Positions 6,129-11,879 of a stretch of DNA of 11,879 nucleotides are shown here, piece after piece. Numbering within the stretch: the stretch's first letter is position 1; the number at the start of each line of letters is the position of its first letter. A program made the position numbers and the translations under genes. Origin of the DNA: Oscillospiraceae bacterium (GTDB lineage: Bacteria; Bacillota; Clostridia; Oscillospirales; Oscillospiraceae). The notes below the pieces were generated by a model. It saw only the letters and a list, made by a program, of their open reading frames with translations, made no database searches and was not told where the DNA came from. The stretch spans positions 1-11,879 of the forward strand of contig CAJGCI010000049.1 of assembly GCA_904501855.1 (NCBI GenBank). The letters are read 5' to 3'.

Positions 6129-7043
6129 TCACTGGGAGATTGTGAAAACCGTGTCTTCTTCCATGGGAAGAGCACTGCGGACAGACTTTTTGCCGTTTTT
6201 CACCTCGCGGCCGTCTCCCGGATCGATCTGAAGAAGGGTGTTTTTCCTGATGCGGAGAAGTACGTCCTCCTGACCCTTCTCTCGGAGAGTCACCGTGACG
6301 GCAGGGGAGGCATTCCGCGCATCGTTGAGGAGATCCTGCAGCCGGGCACCGGTCTCCGGCAGAGGATCGGTATAGGATACGGTCATGGTTCCGATGGATT
6401 CCTCGGAACCGTCTTTTTTCAGCAGGGTGGTGGTGTTCTCCAGCAGTGCCAGAGTGGCGGCGTCCAGGATGTATTCCTCCCGGATGATGTCGTCTTCCCG
6501 GGCATCCAGCATGGAATAGAATTCCGCATCCGTGCCTGCCGGCCGCCGGGTGATCACGTGAAAGGCGCCTTCGTATTCCGCTTCCTCCTCGATGGTCTCG
6601 CCTTCGGAGAAGGCCAGAAGCTGAAAGTCCCCGGAGAGGAACACCACGTCTTCGGGAACGGATGTGCTGTACCGTATCGCCGGTTCCGCATCCGCATCCT
6701 CCGTCACGGCGGCGAAATGGGGATCGTCGGCGTGTACCAGCACCCGGGAGGAATCCTCCCTGTGATAATACGTGTCCTCATTCATCCAGGTCTCCGTTTT
6801 GCCGTAGAGGAGATGATCGGAGGTCAGATGCACCCGGTCGTGATTCATCCGCAGGGCGGAGGACTGATTGGCCATGGCCAGATACTCCAGCGGAACGTTG
6901 CTGCTGTAGATGGGCGCCTGGGTCTCCGCGGAAACCTCGTCCGGAGGAGATTCCGGCTCCGATGCAGTGCCGCATCCGGCGGCAAACAGCAGGGCGCCGG
7001 TGAGGAGAAGGATATGCAGTTTTGATCCCTTTCGGCGCGACAT
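6129..7043 (-). CDS. Putative lipoprotein of unknown function
   Basis: The 304-residue product begins with a positively charged stretch, a hydrophobic core and the lipobox FAAGC, so Cys24 should be lipidated by Lgt and the protein held outside the membrane. A Pro/Glu/Ser-rich linker (about 26-45) leads to a domain of mostly beta character with many acidic residues. The segment ILDAATLALLENTTTLLKKD, followed by TMTVSYTDPLPE, loosely recalls LolA/LppX-like lipid- or ligand-binding folds in Firmicute lipoproteins, but I cannot assign a family. The ATG at 7043 is chosen because AGGTG lies 5 bases before it and the signal peptide follows at once; upstream extension to 7136 would cross the promoter. 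It is a single-gene unit between its own promoter and the long hairpin at 6067-6106. Confidence 0.75.
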   Translation of the reverse strand: MSRRKGSKLHILLLTGALLFAAGCGTASEPESPPDEVSAETQAPIYSSNVPLEYLAMANQSSALRMNHDRVHLTSDHLLYGKTETWMNEDTYYHREDSSRVLVHADDPHFAAVTEDADAEPAIRYSTSVPEDVVFLSGDFQLLAFSEGETIEEEAEYEGAFHVITRRPAGTDAEFYSMLDAREDDIIREEYILDAATLALLENTTTLLKKDGSEESIGTMTVSYTDPLPETGARLQDLLNDARNASPAVTVTLREKGQEDVLLRIRKNTLLQIDPGDGREVKNGKKSVRSALPMEEDTVFTISQ

Positions 7044-7068
7044 GCCAACACCTCGAAAACCAAAATCA

Positions 7069-7090
7069 CCGGCAGAAAGGATCGTGCCGG
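7069..7090 (-). promoter_or_regulatory. Hairpin in the 5' leader of the lipoprotein mRNA
   Basis: CCGGCA (7069-7074) pairs with TGCCGG (7085-7090) around a 10-base loop. The hairpin sits a few bases after the predicted transcript start and about 25 bases before the start codon. It may simply stabilise the message. Confidence 0.3.
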
Positions 7091-7101
7091 AAACGTGGAA
7101 T

Positions 7102-7130
7102 ATTATAAATGTTTTTGGGATCAGCGTCAA
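7102..7130 (-). promoter_or_regulatory. Promoter of the lipoprotein gene
   Basis: On the minus strand TTGACG (7125-7130) and a perfect TATAAT (7102-7107) are exactly 17 bp apart. This predicts a start near 7095 and a leader of about 50 nt. It is the best sigma-A-type promoter in the window. Confidence 0.7.
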
Positions 7131-7170
7131 TTTCAAACCGGTGTTCCGTCCGGTCCGGCCGGCGGCATCC

Positions 7171-7200
7171 CTGTCAATCCGGGGCGGAACATGCTATAAT
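7171..7200 (+). promoter_or_regulatory. Promoter of the MoaE-like/GH25 operon
   Basis: A perfect TATAAT (7195-7200) is preceded by CTGTCA (7171-7176, 4 of 6 matches) at 18 bp. It predicts a transcript start near 7207, only about 25 bases before the ATG at 7232. It is back to back with the lipoprotein promoter, about 40 bp apart. Confidence 0.6.
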
Positions 7201-7231
7201 CATTGTCAGCAACACACAGGAGGCAGACCCC

Positions 7232-7636
7232 ATGAGCATCATTACCCGTGAAAAACCGTCGCTAGACCAGTGGCTGAAGGAAGCCAAGGCGGAGGAGACC
7301 GCCGGATCCTGCGGCATGTATCTCGTTCATAACGGCACTGTCCGGGAAACGGCCCGTGCCCAGGTCCGTCATGGACAGGAGAGCCCCGCTGTCACCGGTA
7401 TGGATTTTTCCTTTGACCGGGAGAAGGTGGAGCGGGCCATGGACGAGGCTCTGGAAAAGGAAGGGATCTTCTGTGTGAAGGTATGGCTCAATTCCGGGCA
7501 TCTTGAGCCCGGTGACGATATCATGATGGTCCTTCTGGGCGGGGACATCCGGCCCCGGGTTGCGGATGCCCTGTTCTCTCTGGTGGAGACCATCAAGACC
7601 CGGTGCGTGGTGGAAAAGGAGCAGTTCGATGAGTAA
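7232..7636 (+). CDS. MoaE-like protein (molybdopterin synthase catalytic subunit family)
   Basis: This 134-residue protein resembles the short MoaE-like family of Clostridia. MoaE is the large subunit of molybdopterin synthase, which transfers sulfur from MoaD thiocarboxylate to precursor Z. Seen here are GMYLVHNGTVRETA near 28-41, VTGMDFSFD (54-62), LEPGDDIMMVLLGGDIRPRV (91-110), and Lys122 and Lys129. These two lysines have the same spacing of 7 as the active-site Lys119/Lys126 of E. coli MoaE, which supports catalytic competence. AGGAGG 8 bases before the ATG fixes the start; the frame upstream crosses the promoter. No other molybdenum cofactor gene is in the window, and the downstream partners are a lysozyme lipoprotein and an unknown protein, so its role may be different from cofactor synthesis. 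Confidence 0.7.
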   Translation: MSIITREKPSLDQWLKEAKAEETAGSCGMYLVHNGTVRETARAQVRHGQESPAVTGMDFSFDREKVERAMDEALEKEGIFCVKVWLNSGHLEPGDDIMMVLLGGDIRPRVADALFSLVETIKTRCVVEKEQFDE

Positions 7637-8459
7637 GTGCAGATCCCTTCCGGCGCTGGTGCTGCTGGTGGCGATGCTGCTGTCCCTGCTGACTGGCTGC
7701 GGTATGGTTTCCACGGTGGACGTGTACGACGGGGCCAACTTCATCCCCATCGAGCCCGCCTCCAATGTTCCCGTGTCGGTCCTCGGCAAAGAGGATTTCA
7801 TCGCCGACCAGAACGGCATGCCGGTGTGCAAGAGCGAGACCTTCCTCGCCCAGCGGGGCGTGGATGTGTCGGAGTTTCAGGGAGACATCGACTGGGAGGC
7901 GGTTGCCGCCACCAATGTCCAGTTCGTGTTCCTGCGCTGCGGATACCGGGGCGCCAGCGAGGGCGGCCTGTCGGAAGATCAGAAATTCGCCGACAACTTC
8001 GAAAAAGCCCATGCGGCGGGACTGGAAGTGGGAGTGTATTTCTACTCCCAGGCCCTCAACGAGGATGAGGCCATGGAAGAGGCGGAACTGGTAACGCAGA
8101 TCCTGGACGGGCGCACGCTGGAACTGCCGGTGATGTTCGACTGGGAACGCAACGACACGGTGGAAGGGTCCCGGACCTATTCCGCCGACGGAGAGGCGGT
8201 GACGGATGCCGCCGTGGCCTTCTGCCGCCGCATGGAGCGGGCCGGCTACGACACCGGCGTCTATATGAACCTGAATACGGGGTATCACACCTGGGATCTG
8301 TCCAAACTGGCGGACTATACCATCTGGCTGTCCGATCCCGGACCCTATCCCCGTTTCTACTACAAGGCGGATTACTGGCAGTACAGCTTTACCGGCACGG
8401 TGCCGGGCATCCGGGGGAATGTGGATCTGAATTTCCGCTTCCTGCCCCGGGAGAGCTGA
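7629..8459 (+). CDS. GH25 lysozyme-type lipoprotein
   Basis: The 276-residue product has a signal peptide with lipobox LLTGC (Cys24), a linker to about residue 75, and then a glycoside hydrolase family 25 domain, which cleaves the beta-1,4 bond between N-acetylmuramic acid and N-acetylglucosamine. Catalytic features are GVDVSEFQGDIDW (Asp79 in the first strand) and MFDWE (169-173, Asp171 and the acid Glu173). VGVYFYSQALN and the C-terminal WQYSFTGTVPGIRGNVDLN are typical. It should be anchored on the outer face of the membrane and act on the cell's own wall in growth or remodelling; a phage endolysin is unlikely given the lipobox and context. The start ATG lies 7 bases after AAGGAG within the MoaE-like gene, with an 8-base overlap, so translation is coupled. 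Confidence 0.9.
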   Translation: MSKCRSLPALVLLVAMLLSLLTGCGMVSTVDVYDGANFIPIEPASNVPVSVLGKEDFIADQNGMPVCKSETFLAQRGVDVSEFQGDIDWEAVAATNVQFVFLRCGYRGASEGGLSEDQKFADNFEKAHAAGLEVGVYFYSQALNEDEAMEEAELVTQILDGRTLELPVMFDWERNDTVEGSRTYSADGEAVTDAAVAFCRRMERAGYDTGVYMNLNTGYHTWDLSKLADYTIWLSDPGPYPRFYYKADYWQYSFTGTVPGIRGNVDLNFRFLPRES

Positions 8460-8473
8460 GAAAGGGAAGAGAG

Positions 8474-9124
8474 ATGGAGATCGTTCAATGTAGCCGCGTG
8501 GAGGGGATCCACTATAAACTCATCCCCGGACAGACCCGGTTTGCGGTGGGATATACGGATTACGAGGACTTCGTGTCCATGCCGGACTGGCTGGAACAGG
8601 GCGGCTATCAGGGCTCGGAGATCCGCTTTCTGGATCTGGAGGACAACACCGTCTGGGTGCCCTTTGAAAAACGGCGGAACGTCCTGTACGGCAATGCCCT
8701 CCTGTCGGAGGGAAAGCTCTGGTTCCTGCGGGGCGATTTCAATGCGGGAACAGTGACACTCATCGCCTTCCGCCCGGGAGACCGGCCGGAGGAGATCCAT
8801 TCCATCCCCGTATCGGAAGTGAATCTGTATAACCTGCAGATCCTGCCGGACCCGGTGCATATCGTCAGCCAGAGCGATGAGCTCCGATGCTACTATCCCG
8901 AAGCCTTCCGCATCCCGCTGGAACCCAACGAGACTGCCGAGATCATCGACGGCGATACCGTGTGGTGCAGCGCCTGGATGGAGGAAGGGGTGGAAGAAGG
9001 CCGGCTGACGGAGTCCTACCGCTATTACGAGACCACCGTGGCAAAAGACCGCAGGGGGAATGTCCTGTCCCGTCAGACAGGGGATCTGAACCTGTTTTAT
9101 GACGGCGTCTGGCGCCTGTCCTGA
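8474..9124 (+). CDS. Conserved-looking protein of unknown function (beta-rich)
   Basis: I do not recognise this 216-residue protein. It starts at an ATG with AAGGGAAGAG just upstream, 14 bases after the lysozyme stop, so it is the third gene of the operon. It has no signal peptide or membrane segment and is probably cytoplasmic. The composition is rich in Trp, Tyr, Glu and Asp with alternating strands. Segments such as KLWFLRGDFNAGTVTLIAF, VNLYNLQILPDPVHIVSQSD and DTVWCSAWMEEG look like repeated beta blades, as in propeller-like or WD-type folds, though three or four blades are too few for a full propeller. The carefully spaced aromatic residues, codon use like its neighbours and a good ribosome binding site argue that it is a real gene. 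Function unknown. Confidence 0.7.
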   Translation: MEIVQCSRVEGIHYKLIPGQTRFAVGYTDYEDFVSMPDWLEQGGYQGSEIRFLDLEDNTVWVPFEKRRNVLYGNALLSEGKLWFLRGDFNAGTVTLIAFRPGDRPEEIHSIPVSEVNLYNLQILPDPVHIVSQSDELRCYYPEAFRIPLEPNETAEIIDGDTVWCSAWMEEGVEEGRLTESYRYYETTVAKDRRGNVLSRQTGDLNLFYDGVWRLS

Positions 9125-9205
9125 TACACCGGAGGAAAGCCGGCATACCCGCCTGGATATCGACCGCCGGCTGCGCGATGCGATCCGCGTCTGGTGATCC
9201 GGACA

Positions 9206-9255
9206 TAAAAAAAGAACAGGGGAAGCTTACGATGAAGCTTCCCCTGTATTCGTTT
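9206..9255. terminator. Bidirectional intrinsic terminator between convergent operons
   Basis: A perfect 13-bp stem, ACAGGGGAAGCTT (9216-9228) with 9235-9247, has a 6-base loop. The minus-strand side is followed by a long T run (complement of AAAAAAAG at 9207-9214); the plus side is followed by ATTCGTTTT. It ends the MoaE-like/GH25 operon and the lgt-side operon. Confidence 0.88.
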
Positions 9256-9265
9256 TGCGGTCCTG

Positions 9266-9805
9266 TCATTCCTCGGAGGAGGGCTCGCTTGCCACGGCTT
9301 CCTCGGCGATGACGGTCTCGGGATCCGGTTCCGCGGGATCCTCGGCCATCTTCCGGTTCAGTTCGTCCAGCTGTTCGTTGAGCTGACGGGCCTTGCGGAA
9401 CAGTGGCTCGAAATAGGAGCCGGATTCCGCCTCGGCGGTCTCGTAATAGAGCTTGCCGATCTCCATATAGACTTTCTTCAGATCCTCGTTGACTCCGCTT
9501 GCCTCAAATGCGAGACGGGTGTTGGCGCGGATCTTTTTTGCCTTGTCGGTCAGATCCTTCACGGGATCGTCGGAAAAGCTTTTGGCCTTCTCGTTGGCGG
9601 CGTCAGAAAAATCCTTGGCCTTCTCCGCGGCGGCACCGGTGAACTCCCGGGCCTTCTCCGTGGCGGTGTCCTTGAATTCCTTGGCAAAATCCGTGGCAGT
9701 CCCGGTGAACTCCCGGGCCTTTTCCGTGGCGGTGTCCGTAATGTCCTTTGCCATCTCCCCGAGGTTGTTCAGGGTCTCTTTCAGTATGTCTTTATAGTCT
9801 GCCAT
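9266..9805 (-). CDS. Helical protein with LEA-like 11-residue repeats, unknown function
   Basis: The 179-residue protein is highly charged and rich in Ala, Lys, Glu and Asp. Residues 24-78 are five consecutive 11-residue units (DTATEKAREFT, GTATDFAKEFK, DTATEKAREFT, GAAAEKAKDFS, DAANEKAKSFS), a pattern like group 3 LEA proteins and other amphipathic-helix proteins that lie on membranes or protect against drying and salt. The second half (about 95-150) has a different helical segment, SGVNEDLKKVYMEIGKLYYE, resembling a helix seen in small uncharacterised Clostridial proteins, and the C-terminus is an acidic, disordered-looking tail. No signal peptide or membrane segment is present. AAAGGAAGGA lies just before the ATG. 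It follows lgt by 53 bases on the same strand. LEA-like behaviour is inferred from the repeats only. Confidence 0.75.
   Translation of the reverse strand: MADYKDILKETLNNLGEMAKDITDTATEKAREFTGTATDFAKEFKDTATEKAREFTGAAAEKAKDFSDAANEKAKSFSDDPVKDLTDKAKKIRANTRLAFEASGVNEDLKKVYMEIGKLYYETAEAESGSYFEPLFRKARQLNEQLDELNRKMAEDPAEPDPETVIAEEAVASEPSSEE
9636..9737 (-). repeat. 36-bp direct repeat within the LEA-like gene, 66-bp period
   Basis: The 36-bp segments at 9636-9671 and 9702-9737 are identical except for one base and start 66 bp apart, that is 22 codons or two 11-residue units. Near identity at the DNA level, beyond the protein repeat, points to recent internal duplication. The same segment could allow copy-number change by slippage or recombination. 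Confidence 0.85.
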
Positions 9806-9858
9806 CGTATTCCTTCCTTTCTCGTTTGCGTGGCCGGAACGCTGCCGGCCGGAGGTGA

Positions 9859-10767
9859 TTATTCCTGCGGACCCTCTCCGGCATCGTCCCTGCCGGATTC
9901 GGTGTCCGATAATTCATAACGGATTCGGTTGATATACAGTTTTGACGGGTCATGAGGCCGCCGTGCCTGGATAAGGAGGATAACTCCCGTAATGAGGAAC
10001 GTGGCCAGACCCAGTGCCTGGGAGACCCGGATGACGCCGGGGATCAGGAACAGACTGTCGGTGCGCAGTCCCTCGATCATGGCGCGGCCGAGGCCGTACC
10101 AGCAGATGTACATGAGGAACACCTGCCCGTCGTATTTTCTCGGTTTCTTCCGGACATACAGGTTGAGCAGGATGAAACCGGTGAGGGTCCACAGACTCTC
10201 ATAGAGGAACGTGGGGTGGACGTATACCGTCTCCTGACCGGGCCGGGTCAGGCCCATGCGGCAGAAGATGTCCGTCTGCACGCCGAAGGCTTCCCGGTTG
10301 ATGAAGTTGCCCCAGCGTCCGATGCTGTGTCCCAGAAGCATGCCGGAGGCATCGGCGTCCAGCAGGGCCCCGAAGGAGATTTTCCGTTTCCGGGTGAAGA
10401 ACAGCAGGAAGGTCACCGCGGCGATGATACCGCCGTACATGCCGATTCCGCCGTCCCACACACGGATGATCTCGTTTAAGTGCTGCGAGTAGTAGTCCCA
10501 CTGAAAGATCACATAGTAGATCCGGCAGCCCAGCACACCGAAGAGGATGCAGCCGATGGCCTCGTCATACACGTCGTCCTTCTCGATGCCGAAGTTTTTG
10601 GCGTGGGTCACCACCCATATCAGGACCGCCAGAAAAGCCAGCGCCAGACTGACGCCGTACCAGTAGACGTCGTGCCCGAACAGCTGGAACGAGGCCGGCG
10701 GGTTCATGTGAAGGTCTCCCAGCATGGGGAAGGAGATGACCGCATCACGCATCATGGTGGATGTCAT
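9859..10767 (-). CDS. lgt: Prolipoprotein diacylglyceryl transferase Lgt
   Basis: The 302-residue polytopic membrane enzyme transfers diacylglycerol from phosphatidylglycerol to the lipobox cysteine of prolipoproteins, the first step of lipoprotein maturation. The Lgt signature is complete: GGIGMYGGIIA (106-116), SGMLLGHSIGRWGNFINREAFG (141-162, as two joined parts with Arg151 in the invariant GRWGN), VHPTFLYES (183-191) and GLGRAMIEGLRTDSL (225-239), where Arg235 matches the essential Arg239 of E. coli Lgt. About seven hydrophobic segments are visible. The charged C-terminal tail of about 30 residues is extra. The start lies 4 bases after the M16 peptidase stop, with AAAGGA about 10 bases before it, so it is coupled to that gene. 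Two substrates of Lgt, the lipoproteins at 6129-7043 and 7629-8459, are in this window. Confidence 0.96.
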   Translation of the reverse strand: MTSTMMRDAVISFPMLGDLHMNPPASFQLFGHDVYWYGVSLALAFLAVLIWVVTHAKNFGIEKDDVYDEAIGCILFGVLGCRIYYVIFQWDYYSQHLNEIIRVWDGGIGMYGGIIAAVTFLLFFTRKRKISFGALLDADASGMLLGHSIGRWGNFINREAFGVQTDIFCRMGLTRPGQETVYVHPTFLYESLWTLTGFILLNLYVRKKPRKYDGQVFLMYICWYGLGRAMIEGLRTDSLFLIPGVIRVSQALGLATFLITGVILLIQARRPHDPSKLYINRIRYELSDTESGRDDAGEGPQE

Positions 10768-10771
10768 ACCG

Positions 10772-11879
10772 TCACCGTCCTTTCGGCAGCACGAGAGACA
10801 TCACCAGATGCTCCGGTGCCAGGACCTGTTTGAGAAACTCGTTGCATTCCTCCGCCGTGATCAAGGGAAGGATCTCCACCGAGCGCAGCGGATCGTATCC
10901 GCCGAAGGTGCCGTCCACCTGGCTCAGGGCCACGCCTTCCACGTCCTCCAGGCCCCGCAGCCGGGCACCGATGGAGGCTTTCTTGATGCGGGAGAGATCC
11001 CGGGAATCCACCCCGTGACGAAGGTTCTTCTCAATGGTCCTCACGATCTCTTCGTAGACCTTCTCCGGATCCGGGCTCTCGCCGCCGAGAATGATGGTGG
11101 CGGTGCCGGCGGAATAGTCCGCCTCGTAATCGAAGTCCCGGCTGATAAGTCCGGCGGCGTACTGTTCCGTATAGAACTCCGAGGAGGAGCCGAAGAGCAG
11201 ACGCAGCACCAGTCCCGCCGTGAGCTTCTGGCGGAGAAGGTCCTCACCGCGGGGAGCGGGGGCGAACTTGGCGCCGATGTAGAACAGGGGAGCGGCCACT
11301 TCCATGGTCATGGAGTGACGTTTCTCCTTCGGCTCCGCCAGATCCTCCGGACCGAAATCCGGCTCCGGAGCCGTGCCCGGTTCCTTTGTCAGGATCTTCC
11401 CGGCGATATCCCGGACTTCCTGAGGATCCACGTCCCCGGAGACGCACAGGGTCATGTTGGAGGGATGATAGAAGATCCGGTGGCAGTCATAGAGCACCTG
11501 GGGAGTGATCTCCCGGATGCTCTCCACCGTACCCGCCACCGCATCGCGGATGGGGTGGTGGTCGTACAGCAGCTTCATCAGCTGGATGTATACCTCAAAT
11601 CCCGGGGAGTCCTCCGTCTGACGGATCTCCTGGCCGATGATGCCCTGTTCCTTCTCCACGCTCTCCTCCGTAAAGTAGGGGGTGGAGACGAACTTCAGCA
11701 GCATCTCCAGGTTCTCCCGGAAATTGCGGGTGCTCTCGAAATAATAGACCGTCATGCCGGAGGAGGTGAAGGCGTTGGGATCGGCGCCGTTGGCGGAGAG
11801 GATCTCCAGCGCGTTGTTTCCCTCGGGCATGTCGAACATCTTGTGTTCCAGATAGTGGGCGATGCCGGCGGGGGTGTCC
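10772..11879 (-). CDS. M16-family zinc metallopeptidase, YmfH-like (N-terminus outside window)
   Basis: The frame runs off the right edge of the window, so the first 40-60 residues are missing; an ATG at 11839 is internal. The first visible residues are DTPAGIAHYLEHKMF, containing the inverted zinc motif His-x-x-Glu-His. About 64 to 71 residues further on, EKEQGIIGQE supplies the Glu-x6-Glu pair, of which the second is the third zinc ligand. The rest has the two-lobed M16 layout with YHPSNMTLCVSGDVDP at the end of the first domain, and a second domain ending in LVMSLVLPKGR. The family digests short peptides; Bacillus YmfH belongs to a pair with the inactive partner YmfF, which would lie beyond the window if present. 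It is followed after 4 bases by lgt, a gene order that suggests one operon. Confidence 0.88.
   Translation of the reverse strand, partial: DTPAGIAHYLEHKMFDMPEGNNALEILSANGADPNAFTSSGMTVYYFESTRNFRENLEMLLKFVSTPYFTEESVEKEQGIIGQEIRQTEDSPGFEVYIQLMKLLYDHHPIRDAVAGTVESIREITPQVLYDCHRIFYHPSNMTLCVSGDVDPQEVRDIAGKILTKEPGTAPEPDFGPEDLAEPKEKRHSMTMEVAAPLFYIGAKFAPAPRGEDLLRQKLTAGLVLRLLFGSSSEFYTEQYAAGLISRDFDYEADYSAGTATIILGGESPDPEKVYEEIVRTIEKNLRHGVDSRDLSRIKKASIGARLRGLEDVEGVALSQVDGTFGGYDPLRSVEILPLITAEECNEFLKQVLAPEHLVMSLVLPKGR

Noticed and set aside
7629..8459. Phage endolysin or prophage remnant
   Set aside because: The GH25 protein has a lipoprotein signal and there are no holin, tail or integrase genes nearby.
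9125..9190. A short open frame after the 8474-9124 gene, reading DTPEESRHTRLDIDRRLRDAIRVW then stop in another frame
   Set aside because: It has no start codon of its own with a ribosome binding site. It could be a frameshifted former C-terminus, but the annotated protein ends naturally and the stretch is too short to judge.
9831..9850. GGCCGG/CCGGCC hairpin between lgt and the LEA-like gene as a terminator
   Set aside because: Only 6 bp with no T run on the minus strand; more likely a minor structure within one message.

Overview
The window looks like ordinary chromosome from a fairly GC-rich member of the Firmicutes, most likely Clostridia of the Lachnospiraceae/Oscillospiraceae type. Reasons: strong AGGAGG-like ribosome binding sites, Gram-positive lipoproteins (Cys lipobox) together with lgt, a GH25 lysozyme lipoprotein, a YmfH-like M16 peptidase, a Gdx-type guanidinium exporter behind a structured leader, and intrinsic terminators with short intergenic gaps. 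No rRNA, tRNA, CRISPR, insertion sequence or phage gene is visible, and no stretch above about 200 bases lacks a gene. The assignment to a clade is inference from gene content.

Layout. (1) 1-1057: the 3' end of a BMP-family (PnrA/Med-like) substrate-binding protein gene, translationally coupled (ATGA) to a calcineurin-like metallophosphoesterase whose first metal-binding motif is altered. (2) 1054-1570: a separate unit with its own promoter, a two-hairpin leader ending in a terminator-like stem (candidate guanidine riboswitch), an SMR-family gdx/sugE gene and a terminator. (3) 1574-3436: a minus-strand esterase and a plus-strand flavodoxin/histidine-phosphatase pair, divergently transcribed from promoters whose -10 boxes overlap, closed by a terminator. 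(4) 3480-6106: a TetR regulator, a hexapeptide O-acetyltransferase and a type B carboxylesterase, all overlapping at their ends, with a 24-bp imperfect palindrome over the -10 box as the likely autoregulatory operator, closed by a long hairpin. (5) 6129-7043: an unrecognised minus-strand lipoprotein with its own good promoter. (6) 7171-9247: a MoaE-like protein, a GH25 lysozyme lipoprotein and an unrecognised 216-residue protein in one operon, closed by a terminator shared with the convergent genes. (7) 9266-11879, minus strand: a YmfH-like M16 peptidase (N-terminus beyond the window), lgt, and a helical protein with LEA-like 11-residue repeats, probably one operon.

How they work together: lgt supplies the lipidation step that the two lipoproteins here need. 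TetR probably controls an acetyltransferase/esterase pair acting on an unknown small molecule or sugar. The Gdx exporter is probably switched on by guanidine through its leader. I see no clear new defence or mobile system. The most unusual items are the LEA-like repeat protein, the MoaE/GH25/unknown-protein operon, the gdx leader, and the Asp-x-Glu metallophosphoesterase. All motif calls are by eye; no database search or folding was run.
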